DNA from: Embleya hyalina
Lineage (GTDB): Bacteria; Actinomycetota; Actinomycetes; Streptomycetales; Streptomycetaceae
Length of the DNA: 64,000 bases
Assembly: GCF_003967355.1 (NCBI RefSeq)
Contig: NZ_BIFH01000044.1
Coordinates: 1-64,000 of the forward strand
Direction of reading: 5' to 3'
Shown: piece by piece, positions 51,379 through 59,296 of the stretch
Layout: every line of letters begins with the position of its first letter
How positions within the stretch are numbered: position 1 is the stretch's first letter
The notes under the pieces: generated by a model
What the model was told of the DNA's origin: nothing
The model's database searches: none
The model's input: the letters and a program-made list of their open reading frames with translations, nothing else
Program-made: the position numbers and the translations under genes

Positions 51379-53370
51379 GTGAAGGACGACGAGAGCGGCC
51401 GGGTGTCCCCGGCGGAGCTGCTGCTCGAGTACACCGACGCGGCGACGGCCGCGCGGGTCCGTGCCCGCCTCGGGCCGTCGGCCGTCGACGCCGACGTCGC
51501 AACCGCCGTCCACCACGCCCCGATCGGCGCCGCGGCATCCGGCACGCCGTCGCCCCCGGACGGCGCGGCGGGCCCGGACCCGAGCACTCCGTTGGCGACC
51601 TGGCTACGGGACCCCTCCACCCGCGTGGACGGCGCGGTCCTCGACGGACACTCCCGAGACGACTGGGACATGGTGGCCGCCGAGCACCTGCGCGCACCAT
51701 ACCGCGACGAGATCGCCCGCCTGCTGATCGTCCACCCCGACTGCCCGACCGACGCCGCCCTCGTCCTGGCCGCCGAGTCGCCGTTCGACGTCATCACGGC
51801 GCGCCAGGGCACCGCGTTCAGTACGGCGCTGGACCGAAGCGTCCTGACCGCCCGTCGACTCGCCCTGGAGGGCAGACCCGCGTGGCGCGCGCTCAGCACC
51901 CTGGCACGGCACGCGCGCGCCGTGTACGCCGAGCCCCGCATCGCACCACTCGACCGCCTCCTGGACGAAGCCGCCCGCATGCTCCCGGGCCCCGACCCGG
52001 CCGCGTGGGCGTGGTTGGCGCGCCACGCGCCGGACTACCCGGGGACGTTCACCGAGTTGTGCGCGGACGCCGCACGCGCCGCCGGCCCCGACCGGGCCAC
52101 CCCCGGAGTGCCCCCCGCATGGCCCGACCCGCCGGATGCCGACACCGCCGCCGCCATGTCGCGGCGCTGGGGCCACACGTCCCCGCTCGGACTGCTGGGC
52201 CGGCTCCCGCCGAAGGACGCCGCCGCCGTGCTCGCGATGCTGCCGGCCGACGTCTGCGGCGTGTTCAGGCGGGTCAACGAGCCGCTTGCCGGCCACGTCG
52301 TCCTCGCGCTGATGCGGGACCCGGAACTCGACGCGCACGCCCTCGTCCGCCACCTGATCCCCGATCCGGACACGGTGGACGCGCTGCTCGCCAGACACGA
52401 CCGGCACATCAACGCAGCGCTACTGGCCGAGTCGTCGGACGCGGCGACCCTGTACGCGGCCTACGCCGCGACCCGCCGCGACGCGTCACCCCGCGTGCGG
52501 CTGACGATACACGCGCGCAGTGGGCTGAACGGGCCGTACCAGGACGGCTGCCTGGAGGCGGTGCACGGGCATCACACCGCGTTGCTGCGCACGGTGCTGC
52601 GCCGCCGCGCGGACGACCTCGGCCCGGCGGGCATGCTGCGGGGGCTGCTCAGCCTGTGGGAGGCACAGGGCCGCGGGGCACTGCTCGACCCCCGGCTGCG
52701 GTCGACGCTGCGCCGCACGCCCGCCACCCGGCAGGCCCGGCGGTGGGCCCTCGACGCCCCCGACGGCCTGGCCCGATTGCGCGCCGAAACGTTGCGCCAC
52801 GAGCAGCCGGACGAACTCGTCGCCGCCATCCGCGAACGGCCCGCCCGCGCGGCGCGACACGTGCCGGACTCGTTCTGGCCCGCGGCCGTGGCCGCCGACG
52901 AGCACGACCCGCTGCCCCGCGCGGCGCTGGTGCTCCTCGCCCGGCATCGGTCGTGTCCCGCCGAACTGCTCCGTCGGGCCGCGGACGTGGACGCCCGCCT
53001 GGCCGTCGAACTGGCCGCCGGCTCGCGCGAGCAGGCGCTCGCGGCACTCGCCGGGCCACTCCCGCCCACATCGCGGCAGGCCCGCCTCGGACTCGGCTGG
53101 TTCGCCAACGCCCTCGCCGACGACGTGCTCTCGATCGCGGAGTTCGTCGAACTCGGCCACCCGGCGGAGCGGTTGCTGGAAGCACTGGCGGACCTGTCCG
53201 GCGTCCTCCCCGACGGCCACGCCGAAGCCTCGGCCATGATCGCCGAGCACGCGCGGGCGACGGTCGCCGACAACCCGGAGGCGTGGGCGGTGGCCGTGAT
53301 GCTGCTCCCGGACTTCAGCGGAACGGTGCCGGAACTGCTCACGACGGCAGCGGCCGCCGCATCCGGGTGA
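51379..53370 (+). CDS. Large protein of unknown function, helical-repeat-like
   Basis: I do not recognise the family. The 663-residue protein is alanine-, leucine- and arginine-rich and reads as many short helices in pairs (for example DEIARLLIVHPDCPTDAALV, ALSTLARHARAVY, VLLARHRSCPAELLRRAADVD), which resembles HEAT-like or leucine-rich-variant repeats. Phrases of the type LLARHxxCPAELLRRAA suggest repeat units in which a helix carries a length of time-worn similarity. There is no signal peptide, membrane segment or catalytic motif. The GTG at 51379 is preferred because the frame upstream overlaps the secreted-protein gene; no good ribosome site is visible, so the start is uncertain. It ends convergent with the NACHT gene. 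Confidence 0.75.
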   Translation: MKDDESGRVSPAELLLEYTDAATAARVRARLGPSAVDADVATAVHHAPIGAAASGTPSPPDGAAGPDPSTPLATWLRDPSTRVDGAVLDGHSRDDWDMVAAEHLRAPYRDEIARLLIVHPDCPTDAALVLAAESPFDVITARQGTAFSTALDRSVLTARRLALEGRPAWRALSTLARHARAVYAEPRIAPLDRLLDEAARMLPGPDPAAWAWLARHAPDYPGTFTELCADAARAAGPDRATPGVPPAWPDPPDADTAAAMSRRWGHTSPLGLLGRLPPKDAAAVLAMLPADVCGVFRRVNEPLAGHVVLALMRDPELDAHALVRHLIPDPDTVDALLARHDRHINAALLAESSDAATLYAAYAATRRDASPRVRLTIHARSGLNGPYQDGCLEAVHGHHTALLRTVLRRRADDLGPAGMLRGLLSLWEAQGRGALLDPRLRSTLRRTPATRQARRWALDAPDGLARLRAETLRHEQPDELVAAIRERPARAARHVPDSFWPAAVAADEHDPLPRAALVLLARHRSCPAELLRRAADVDARLAVELAAGSREQALAALAGPLPPTSRQARLGLGWFANALADDVLSIAEFVELGHPAERLLEALADLSGVLPDGHAEASAMIAEHARATVADNPEAWAVAVMLLPDFSGTVPELLTTAAAAASG

Positions 53371-53720
53371 CCGGCACTCCCGGCCCTCCGGCATCGCGGT
53401 GTCACGGCGCCGTGGTCCGCGCCTGTCTCCTCGACCGACGCCGACGCCGACGCCGACGCGGCCGGACCGTCCCCGATGGTCCCGTCCCGGCCCGACGGTG
53501 ACCTGTTCCGGACCGACGACCGGGGCGACACCCACTGGTCGACCGCCGCGAACGGCACCGAACGGAGCAGACCCCGGATCCCGCCGAGCCGCCGACACGA
53601 GGCGCTGCGCGACGGGTCGTTCCGACCGGCGCCCGCCGGCGAACCGCCCGGCCGGGCGCACGACGCTCCCGGCGGGCCCGTCCCCTCGTCGCGTCGGCCC
53701 GGTGAGCGCCGGGGGACCGG
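53371..53720. other. Intergenic region between convergent genes
   Basis: No gene is supported. The segment contains a perfect 12-base palindrome, CACGGCGCCGTG (53403-53414), and a short CGACGC-type tandem run (53432-53460). The palindrome lies 33 bases after the left-hand gene and could serve as a transcription end, but this is weak. The open frames here are proline/arginine-rich noise. Confidence 0.5.
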
Positions 53721-56168
53721 TTACGTCTCGAGTTCGAGTCTGGCCGGGGTGTACCTGGTCTGTTGTTGGCGATGGGTGCGGGCGAGGTGGTGCTGGAGGC
53801 GGATGTGGCGGAACTGGTGGACGGCGCCGGCTTGGCGCAGGACCCCGCGTCGGTAGGCGTCGTCGAGGAAGGCGGCGGTGTCCCAGGGCAGTTTGCCGGT
53901 CAGGGGCAGCCAGAACCGGGAGAAGATCACCCACTGCCCCCAGGCGGTGAACAGCAACGCGTACGAGATCGAGCCGGCGAGCCCACTGACGGCTCCGACG
54001 GCGAGACCGTCCGGCAGTCCCCACTCCAGCGGTCCGAGGGACGGCCGGAGCAGGTCGGTGATCCCGCGCCCGCCGAGGGCGATCGCGAGGGTGATCGTGG
54101 GTGCGAGGACGAGGATCTGCCGGGTTACGGTGGCGCGGTTCGTGGCCAGCAGGCTGACCGGGGCCGACGCGGAGGTGATGTCCAGGGGCGCCTCGAGGAT
54201 GGCCAGGAGCCCGAAGACCAATCCGCCGCCGAATCCGAAGATCAGGCCGAGGACGAGCATGTGGGTGAGGGTGCTGTCGATCACCGCGCCGTCGGTGAGT
54301 CGCCGGCCGTGGTAGAGCCTGTTCTCCAGGGCGGGGACCCAGGCGGACCCGGCGCCCAGCACGAATCCGCCCAGCAGGACGAGCCCGAAGCTTGCGATGA
54401 ACGTGCGGAGCGGTCTTCCGCCGAGTCTGCCGCCCGTGCCCGGCAGGCGTGGCCGTACCCGGGCCGGTTCGAAGACTCCGCCGCCGAACCCGATCAAGAT
54501 CGTGTACACCGTTCCGCCGGCGATGCCGGCGATCGGCCCGGCCAGGGTCGCCTTGACGACGATCCGGTCGAACGCCTTGTCGTAGACGAGGAGATCGACG
54601 ACGCATTCCGCCACGCCGGCGCACAGCGTGCCCAGCACCACGACGATCATGACGCGGGTCGAGCGCCGCACCGATTCCCCGATCTGCCACCAGGCGAGGT
54701 CCTGCCGGTCACGGTCGAGTCGGACCGTGTGGTGGGCGAGGTAGCCGAGCCAGCGTTCGGCGTGCTCCGGATCCCAGTTGCGTTCCCGCCGTCGCCGGCC
54801 CGCCGCGGCCCGTTCGGGGACGCGGCGCCGGTAGACGGTCGGCACGAAGCCCGCCAACAGGTGTTCCTCGATGGCGTGTTCGGTGGGGAACCGGGTGTCG
54901 TCGAGGAGTTCGGCGGGATCGCGGTCGGGGGACTCGCTGTACATCGTGCGGGCGAGGGCCACCATCAACGGGGTGCTCAGGACCGCGGCGAGGTTCACGC
55001 TTGCCGCGGTCTTCCCGTGATCCCGCAGGTGCGCGAGGACGAGTTCCCACACCGCGCTCGTGCGGCCGTCGCGGGCGATCGGCCGTGCGGTTCTGGGCAG
55101 ATAGGCGTCGAGGTCGTCGCGCGTGAGGTCGGTGAGTTCGATGCCGGCGGACCACAGCAGCGGGGCGCGGATCGCCTCGACGGCCTCGGCGTACTCGTCG
55201 GCGCGACTGGTCAGGACGAGGGGGCGTGAGGTGTCGTTGAGTGCTTCGAGCGCGGCCTGGCGCAGTCCTTCGGCGATCTCGTCGAAGCCGTCCAGAACGG
55301 GGAGTACGAGGTCGGCGTCGACGAGGGCGGTGGCGAGCGTCGCTCCGCCCGGGGCCCTGCGGTTCAGGTGCGGATGGTCGCGCACGAGTCGATCGATCAG
55401 CCAGTCCCGCAGGGCGACGGCCGTCGGGTCCCAGGATCCGAGACCGAGGATCACCGGCACCCGGTCGTGCGGGGTCGGGCTCTTCAAGCAGTCCAGGACG
55501 AACCTGATCGCCAGGATCGACTTGCCCGAACCGGCCCGACCCAGCACCACCAGGCGCTCGGAGGGGATGCGCCGGTAGATCTCGGCGACGCTTCGCAGAT
55601 CACCGCTCAGATCCATCGCGGGCGACGTCGCTCCGGGTGAGAGGCGCTGGACGTTCTCCGCGTGGTCGGTCAGGTGCGCGGGCGCCCGGTGCCACCGCAC
55701 CGGCAGCGGAAACGGATCGTGGACCCGGCGGTGCTCCTCCTCGCGCCGGAGGCGGCGCCCGACCTCCCGGGCCAACTCGGCGACGGCCGCCGCGAGTACG
55801 CCGTCGACCGGCGGCCCGCCGCGGCCGGGCGCGGAAGGCGCCGCGACGGGCGACGCGGGGGCGGCGTCGATCGGTTCCGGCGCACGGGCGATCCGCTCGG
55901 GTGTGCCCGGGGCCGGTTCGGGTGGGGGAGGATCCGACGCGGTGCGCGTCCTCGCGAGTGTGGTCTCGAGCAGTCGACGATCCTCGGGGCCGACGTTCAG
56001 GGCGTCCGCCAACAGGTGCAGGGTCTTCAGCCGATGGTCGCTGGATGTGCCGGTCTCGAGCCTGCGAATGGTGCGGACACTCACCCCGGATCGCTCCGCC
56101 GTCTGCTCCTGCGTCAGTCCCGACTGGGTTCGTAATCGGCGCAGCAGCGCGCTGAGTTCGTCCGTCAA
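53721..56168 (-). CDS. XRE-NACHT NTPase with C-terminal membrane domain
   Basis: This 815-residue protein is a STAND-type NTPase. Residues 1-70 are an XRE helix-turn-helix (LTQEQTAERSGVSVRTIRRLE). A proline-rich linker follows, then a NACHT domain with Walker A GRAGSGKS (210-217) and Walker B LVLPVLDGFDEI (287-298). From about 505 to 750 there are around six hydrophobic segments, and the end reads LPLTGKLPWDTAAFLDD and RRGVLRQAGAVHQFRHIRLQ, a tail I recognise from Streptomyces NACHT membrane proteins. The start is TTG at 56168, with GGAGGGG seven bases upstream; no ATG or GTG fits. The HTH could bind DNA or act as a protein adaptor. Some bacterial NACHT proteins are anti-phage defence sensors, so that role is possible here; regulation of its own locus is the alternative. 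Confidence 0.92.
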   Translation of the reverse strand: MTDELSALLRRLRTQSGLTQEQTAERSGVSVRTIRRLETGTSSDHRLKTLHLLADALNVGPEDRRLLETTLARTRTASDPPPPEPAPGTPERIARAPEPIDAAPASPVAAPSAPGRGGPPVDGVLAAAVAELAREVGRRLRREEEHRRVHDPFPLPVRWHRAPAHLTDHAENVQRLSPGATSPAMDLSGDLRSVAEIYRRIPSERLVVLGRAGSGKSILAIRFVLDCLKSPTPHDRVPVILGLGSWDPTAVALRDWLIDRLVRDHPHLNRRAPGGATLATALVDADLVLPVLDGFDEIAEGLRQAALEALNDTSRPLVLTSRADEYAEAVEAIRAPLLWSAGIELTDLTRDDLDAYLPRTARPIARDGRTSAVWELVLAHLRDHGKTAASVNLAAVLSTPLMVALARTMYSESPDRDPAELLDDTRFPTEHAIEEHLLAGFVPTVYRRRVPERAAAGRRRRERNWDPEHAERWLGYLAHHTVRLDRDRQDLAWWQIGESVRRSTRVMIVVVLGTLCAGVAECVVDLLVYDKAFDRIVVKATLAGPIAGIAGGTVYTILIGFGGGVFEPARVRPRLPGTGGRLGGRPLRTFIASFGLVLLGGFVLGAGSAWVPALENRLYHGRRLTDGAVIDSTLTHMLVLGLIFGFGGGLVFGLLAILEAPLDITSASAPVSLLATNRATVTRQILVLAPTITLAIALGGRGITDLLRPSLGPLEWGLPDGLAVGAVSGLAGSISYALLFTAWGQWVIFSRFWLPLTGKLPWDTAAFLDDAYRRGVLRQAGAVHQFRHIRLQHHLARTHRQQQTRYTPARLELET

Positions 56169-56423
56169 TGCGACACCCCTCCACCACCGAGCGCGGTCGT
56201 TCGCGAGCCTACCGTGACGACCGGCCATATGTGACCGGTTCCGTGGCCTGTCCCCTGAGCAGCGCGAACGCCAGGATCGGCAGTGCCCGACGGGCCGCGC
56301 CGACACCGCCGGCCGCCCACCGAGGATTCCCGAAAACCGCAACTCCCGTACGGGAGCGCGCCGAACCCGAACCCGAGCACATCCGGCCGGCTCACCGATG
56401 CCGACGACGGACGAGGAGGCGAC

Positions 56424-56648
56424 ATGGCGTACCGCTACTGGTGCGGCGAGTGCGGTTTCAAGACGCCCTGGCTCACCGAGTCCGAGGGTCGGGAGCGACA
56501 GATCGAGCACTACACCCGCCGCCACCCCGGAATCCCCCCGGGTGGCCAGGTGGAGAGCAGCGCCAAGAGCCCCGACGGCATGAGCTGCGCCCAAGTGGTG
56601 GGGATCTTCCTGCTGTTGCTGTTTCTCCTGGCCGTGTTCAGCCGATAG
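56424..56648 (+). CDS. Small zinc-finger-like membrane protein (74 aa)
   Basis: The protein begins MAYRYWCGECGFKTPW, with a CxxC pair, followed by HYTRRH, giving a Cys2His2-type metal site with a 20-odd-residue spacer. The C-terminus is a single transmembrane segment (VVGIFLLLLFLLAVF) ending in a short basic tail, so the finger would face the cytoplasm or outside depending on orientation. AGGAGG lies four bases upstream of the ATG, a short spacing. It is divergent from the NACHT gene (255 bases apart) and 223 bases upstream of the kinase gene on the same strand. The function is unknown. A membrane-anchored adaptor for one of these neighbours is possible but unsupported beyond position. Confidence 0.7.
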   Translation: MAYRYWCGECGFKTPWLTESEGRERQIEHYTRRHPGIPPGGQVESSAKSPDGMSCAQVVGIFLLLLFLLAVFSR

Positions 56649-56871
56649 GGGGGTCCTCGGTGGTTCGCGTCGGTACCTGTGTCCGGGCCCGCGGCCGTGC
56701 CCGCGCCCGCCCATCGATCGGCAGGCGGTCGATCTGCGACGGCTGCCACCACCACGGCTGCCGGCCCTCCGTACGCGCCGACCGCGTCACCGGCCTCGAA
56801 ACCTCGTTCGCCGGCACGAGCCGACCCCCGATCGTGGGCCGGCCCGCCACCCGCCCACCGGCGAGGGCCGC

Positions 56872-58464
56872 ATGAACGCAGGGCGCGTCCATCGACATTC
56901 CGCGATTCCTCGCGTCGGGACCGACGGCGGTTTCGACGGCGGTGCCGATCCCGAGGAGGCGGCCGCGCGGGTGCTGGCCGGACGCTACGAACTGGTGCGG
57001 TTCGTGGGCCGAGGCGGGATGGGGGAGGTGTGGGAGGGCCGAGACCGGGCGATCGGGCGACGGGTCGCGGTCAAGCTCCTCGCGTACGAACAGGACGACA
57101 CCGCGGACGCGGCGCTGTTCCTCCGGGAGGCACGCACCGCCGGCGCCCTGCACCACGGCGGCGTGGTCGCCGTGTTCGACCTGGGGCAGGACGATGCCGA
57201 CGGGTCGCCGTTCCTGGTCCTGGAGTTCGTCGACGGCCGGGATCTGGCATCGGTGCTGCGCGACGGCGGCGTGCCGCCGCTGCGCGTGGTGGTGGACTGG
57301 GCGGCCCAGGCGGCCGTGGCGTTGGCCCACGCGCACGACGCGGGGGTGGTGCACCGGGATCTGAAGCCGGCGAACCTGATGGTGACCGACGGCGGCGTGG
57401 TCAAGATCCTGGACTTCGGGATCGCGCGGTTCATGGGATCCGCGGAGCGCTCCGGCAACGTCATGGGCACCCTCGCGTACATGTCGCCCGAACGCTTCGA
57501 CGAACAGCCCGGCGACGCCCGATCCGACCTGTACTCGTTCGGCTGCGTCCTGTACGAACTCCTCACCGGTCGTGTCCCGTTCGACCGGGGCAACCCGATC
57601 GAGATGATGAACGCGCACCTGCGCCGCACGCCCACCCGTCTCGTCGACCTGCAACTCGGCGTGCCCGCGGCCCTCGAAGAGCTCGTCCTCGAACTCCTCG
57701 CCAAGGACCCCGGTGACCGGCCCGCCGGTGCCGACGACGTGCACCGGCGCCTGCGGGCCCTCACCGTTTCCCGCGAGGACGCACCGCCGCCCCCGAAGTT
57801 CGGGCGCCGCCGGTCCCCGAGGCCCGCCACCGGTACGGCGACGGCCCGCACCGCGGGCGGCATCACCGCTGTGCTCAACCCCGCCGACCAACCCGCCACA
57901 CCGCGCCCGCGCCCGGCCGCCGGCGATCAGGCCACCCCGTTTCCGTCGGTGACCGCGCCCACCATCACGAAGAAGCCGTGGGCCTTCCACGTCGGGACAC
58001 CCGTCTCCTCGCCGCCGGTGGTGGCGGGCGGGGTGGTGTACGTCGGCAGTGACGACGGTTATGTGTACGCGATCGACGCCACCACGGGCACGAAGAAATG
58101 GGTCTTCCCCACGGGGAACCACATCGGGTCGTCGCCGGTGGTGGTGGGCGGCGTGGTGTATCTCGGCAGTGACGACGGCTACGTGTACGCGATCGATGCC
58201 ACCACGGGCACGAAGAAGTGGGTCTTCCCCACGGGGAACCGGGTCACGTCGTCGCCGGTGGTGGTGGGCGGGGTGGTGTACGTCGGCAGCACGGACAAGA
58301 ACGTGTACGCGATCGACGCCACCGCGGGCACGAAGAAGTGGGTCTTCGCCACCGGGAACCACATCGGGTCGTCGCCGGTGGTGGTGGGCGGCGTGGTGTA
58401 CCTGGGCAGTGACGACGGCTACGTGTACGCGATCGACGCCGCCACGGGCACCGGCCCGGTCTAG
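56872..58464 (+). CDS. Ser/Thr protein kinase with PQQ-like beta-propeller repeats
   Basis: The 530-residue protein is a Hanks-type kinase followed by a propeller segment. The kinase domain (about 38-300) has the glycine loop VGRGGMGEVWEG, lysine 68 in VAVKLL, HRDLKPAN (161-168) and DFG (181-183), so it should be active. A proline-rich linker (about 305-362) contains no transmembrane segment, unlike most actinobacterial sensor kinases, so the protein is probably cytoplasmic. From about 365 it has four blade-like repeats (SSPVVVGGVVYLGSDDGYVYAID), the last cut short by the stop after AATGTGPV. A complete propeller needs six to eight blades, so this one is incomplete unless it assembles between subunits. 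GAGGG lies four bases before the ATG. Confidence 0.9.
   Translation: MNAGRVHRHSAIPRVGTDGGFDGGADPEEAAARVLAGRYELVRFVGRGGMGEVWEGRDRAIGRRVAVKLLAYEQDDTADAALFLREARTAGALHHGGVVAVFDLGQDDADGSPFLVLEFVDGRDLASVLRDGGVPPLRVVVDWAAQAAVALAHAHDAGVVHRDLKPANLMVTDGGVVKILDFGIARFMGSAERSGNVMGTLAYMSPERFDEQPGDARSDLYSFGCVLYELLTGRVPFDRGNPIEMMNAHLRRTPTRLVDLQLGVPAALEELVLELLAKDPGDRPAGADDVHRRLRALTVSREDAPPPPKFGRRRSPRPATGTATARTAGGITAVLNPADQPATPRPRPAAGDQATPFPSVTAPTITKKPWAFHVGTPVSSPPVVAGGVVYVGSDDGYVYAIDATTGTKKWVFPTGNHIGSSPVVVGGVVYLGSDDGYVYAIDATTGTKKWVFPTGNRVTSSPVVVGGVVYVGSTDKNVYAIDATAGTKKWVFATGNHIGSSPVVVGGVVYLGSDDGYVYAIDAATGTGPV
58021..58464 (+). repeat. Tandem 120-base repeats encoding propeller blades
   Basis: Units begin at 58021, 58141, 58261 and 58381, exactly 120 bases apart, each starting GTGGTGGGCGG (or GTGGCGGGCGG). 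Three are full length and the fourth is 84 bases, ending at the stop codon. Most positions are identical, including synonymous ones; the third unit differs most (GSTDKNVYAID in place of GSDDGYVYAID). Low divergence at silent sites indicates recent duplication or ongoing homogenisation, with copy number likely to vary between strains. Confidence 0.95.
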
Positions 58465-58575
58465 CCGTATGGCCCACGGAGGTTGACGACGGATCGCACG
58501 GCGGGAGTCGTCCGGTTCGGGTCTTCGTGTGCCCGATGACGTCGGACGGTTCGCGACCGGACCCGTGCGTGGGTC

Positions 58576-59178
58576 TCAGGTGTCTCGTGCGCCCAGGAAG
58601 CGGGCGAGCAGGAGCCGCAACATCGGGGCCTGGTCCAGCGGCGCGAAGTCCGGGTCGGTGGCGACCCGGGCGAAGAGGCCGTCGATCTGGGCGGCCACCC
58701 ACGTCGCGGCCCCGTCCGGGTCGAGGGCGTCGTCGATCCGGCCGGCCGCGGCGGCCCGGCGCAGCAGGTCGGCGATGCCGGCGCGCAGTCGGCGGTCGTT
58801 GTCGGCGACCAGGGTGCCGATGCCCTCGTCGCGCCGGGCCTCGGCGGCGGTGTCGAGGGTCAGGCCGGCGTACGCGGGGTCGGCCGCCAGGCGCACCACC
58901 GCGTCGATCAGGTCGAACAGCGCGGCCAACGGGTCCTCGGCGTCCGCCAGGTCGGCGAGGTAGGCCGCGGTGTCGGCCCCCTCCTGCTCGATCAACGCGA
59001 CGATGATCGCGTGTTTGCTCGGGAAGTAGTGGAAGACGTTGCCGGGACTCATGCCGGCGCGGGCGCAGATGTCCGCCGTCCGGGTCCCGTGGAAGCCCTT
59101 GTCGGCGAAGCAGAGCGCGGCGGCCTGCATGATCTGGCGGCGTTTGGCGGCGTGCTTGGCGGGATCGACTGTGCGCAT
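58576..59178 (-). CDS. TetR-family repressor, probable controller of amine oxidase and ABC transporter
   Basis: The 200-residue protein has a clear TetR DNA-binding domain (RRQIMQAAALCFADKGF, then TRTADICARAGMSPGNVFHYFPSKHAII) and a helical C-terminal domain of the TetR_C type found in regulators of efflux. It is divergent from the flavin amine oxidase gene across 118 bases that hold a promoter and an operator-like palindrome; a second copy of that site precedes the ABC transporter. This pattern suggests it represses both transcripts until a ligand binds. The ATG at 59178 has only a weak ribosome site. Confidence 0.92.
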   Translation of the reverse strand: MRTVDPAKHAAKRRQIMQAAALCFADKGFHGTRTADICARAGMSPGNVFHYFPSKHAIIVALIEQEGADTAAYLADLADAEDPLAALFDLIDAVVRLAADPAYAGLTLDTAAEARRDEGIGTLVADNDRRLRAGIADLLRRAAAAGRIDDALDPDGAATWVAAQIDGLFARVATDPDFAPLDQAPMLRLLLARFLGARDT

Positions 59179-59211
59179 GGCCTGCTCACCTTACCGGGCG
59201 GCCCGGACGGT

Positions 59212-59241
59212 TTGATGTGACGGGCGGGTCTGGATTAATAA
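59212..59241 (+). promoter_or_regulatory. Probable promoter of the amine oxidase gene
   Basis: TTGATG (59212-59217) and TAATAA (59236-59241) are 18 bases apart and form a sigma70-like pair in an unusually AT-rich patch. The operator-like sequence begins at the next base, so a bound repressor would cover the transcription start. Confidence 0.55.
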
Positions 59242-59261
59242 TAGACCGACGCGTCGATCAA
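59242..59261. promoter_or_regulatory. Operator-like palindrome 1
   Basis: TAGACCGACGCGTCGATCAA is an imperfect inverted repeat (8 of 10 positions pair, centred on CGCG). It abuts the -10 box of the amine oxidase promoter and lies between that gene and the divergent TetR gene. It matches the site at 61009 at 16 of 20 bases. Confidence 0.65.
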
Positions 59262-59296
59262 TCAATTGGCGCTCCCGTCCCAGAGGAGGCACGTAC

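Noticed and set aside
53432-53460. Short CGACGC microsatellite as a functional element
   Set aside because: It is too short and ordinary for GC-rich intergenic DNA; no pairing or promoter function is evident.
58021-58464. CRISPR-like regularly spaced repeats
   Set aside because: The 120-base units are contiguous coding repeats without spacers and translate into propeller blades.
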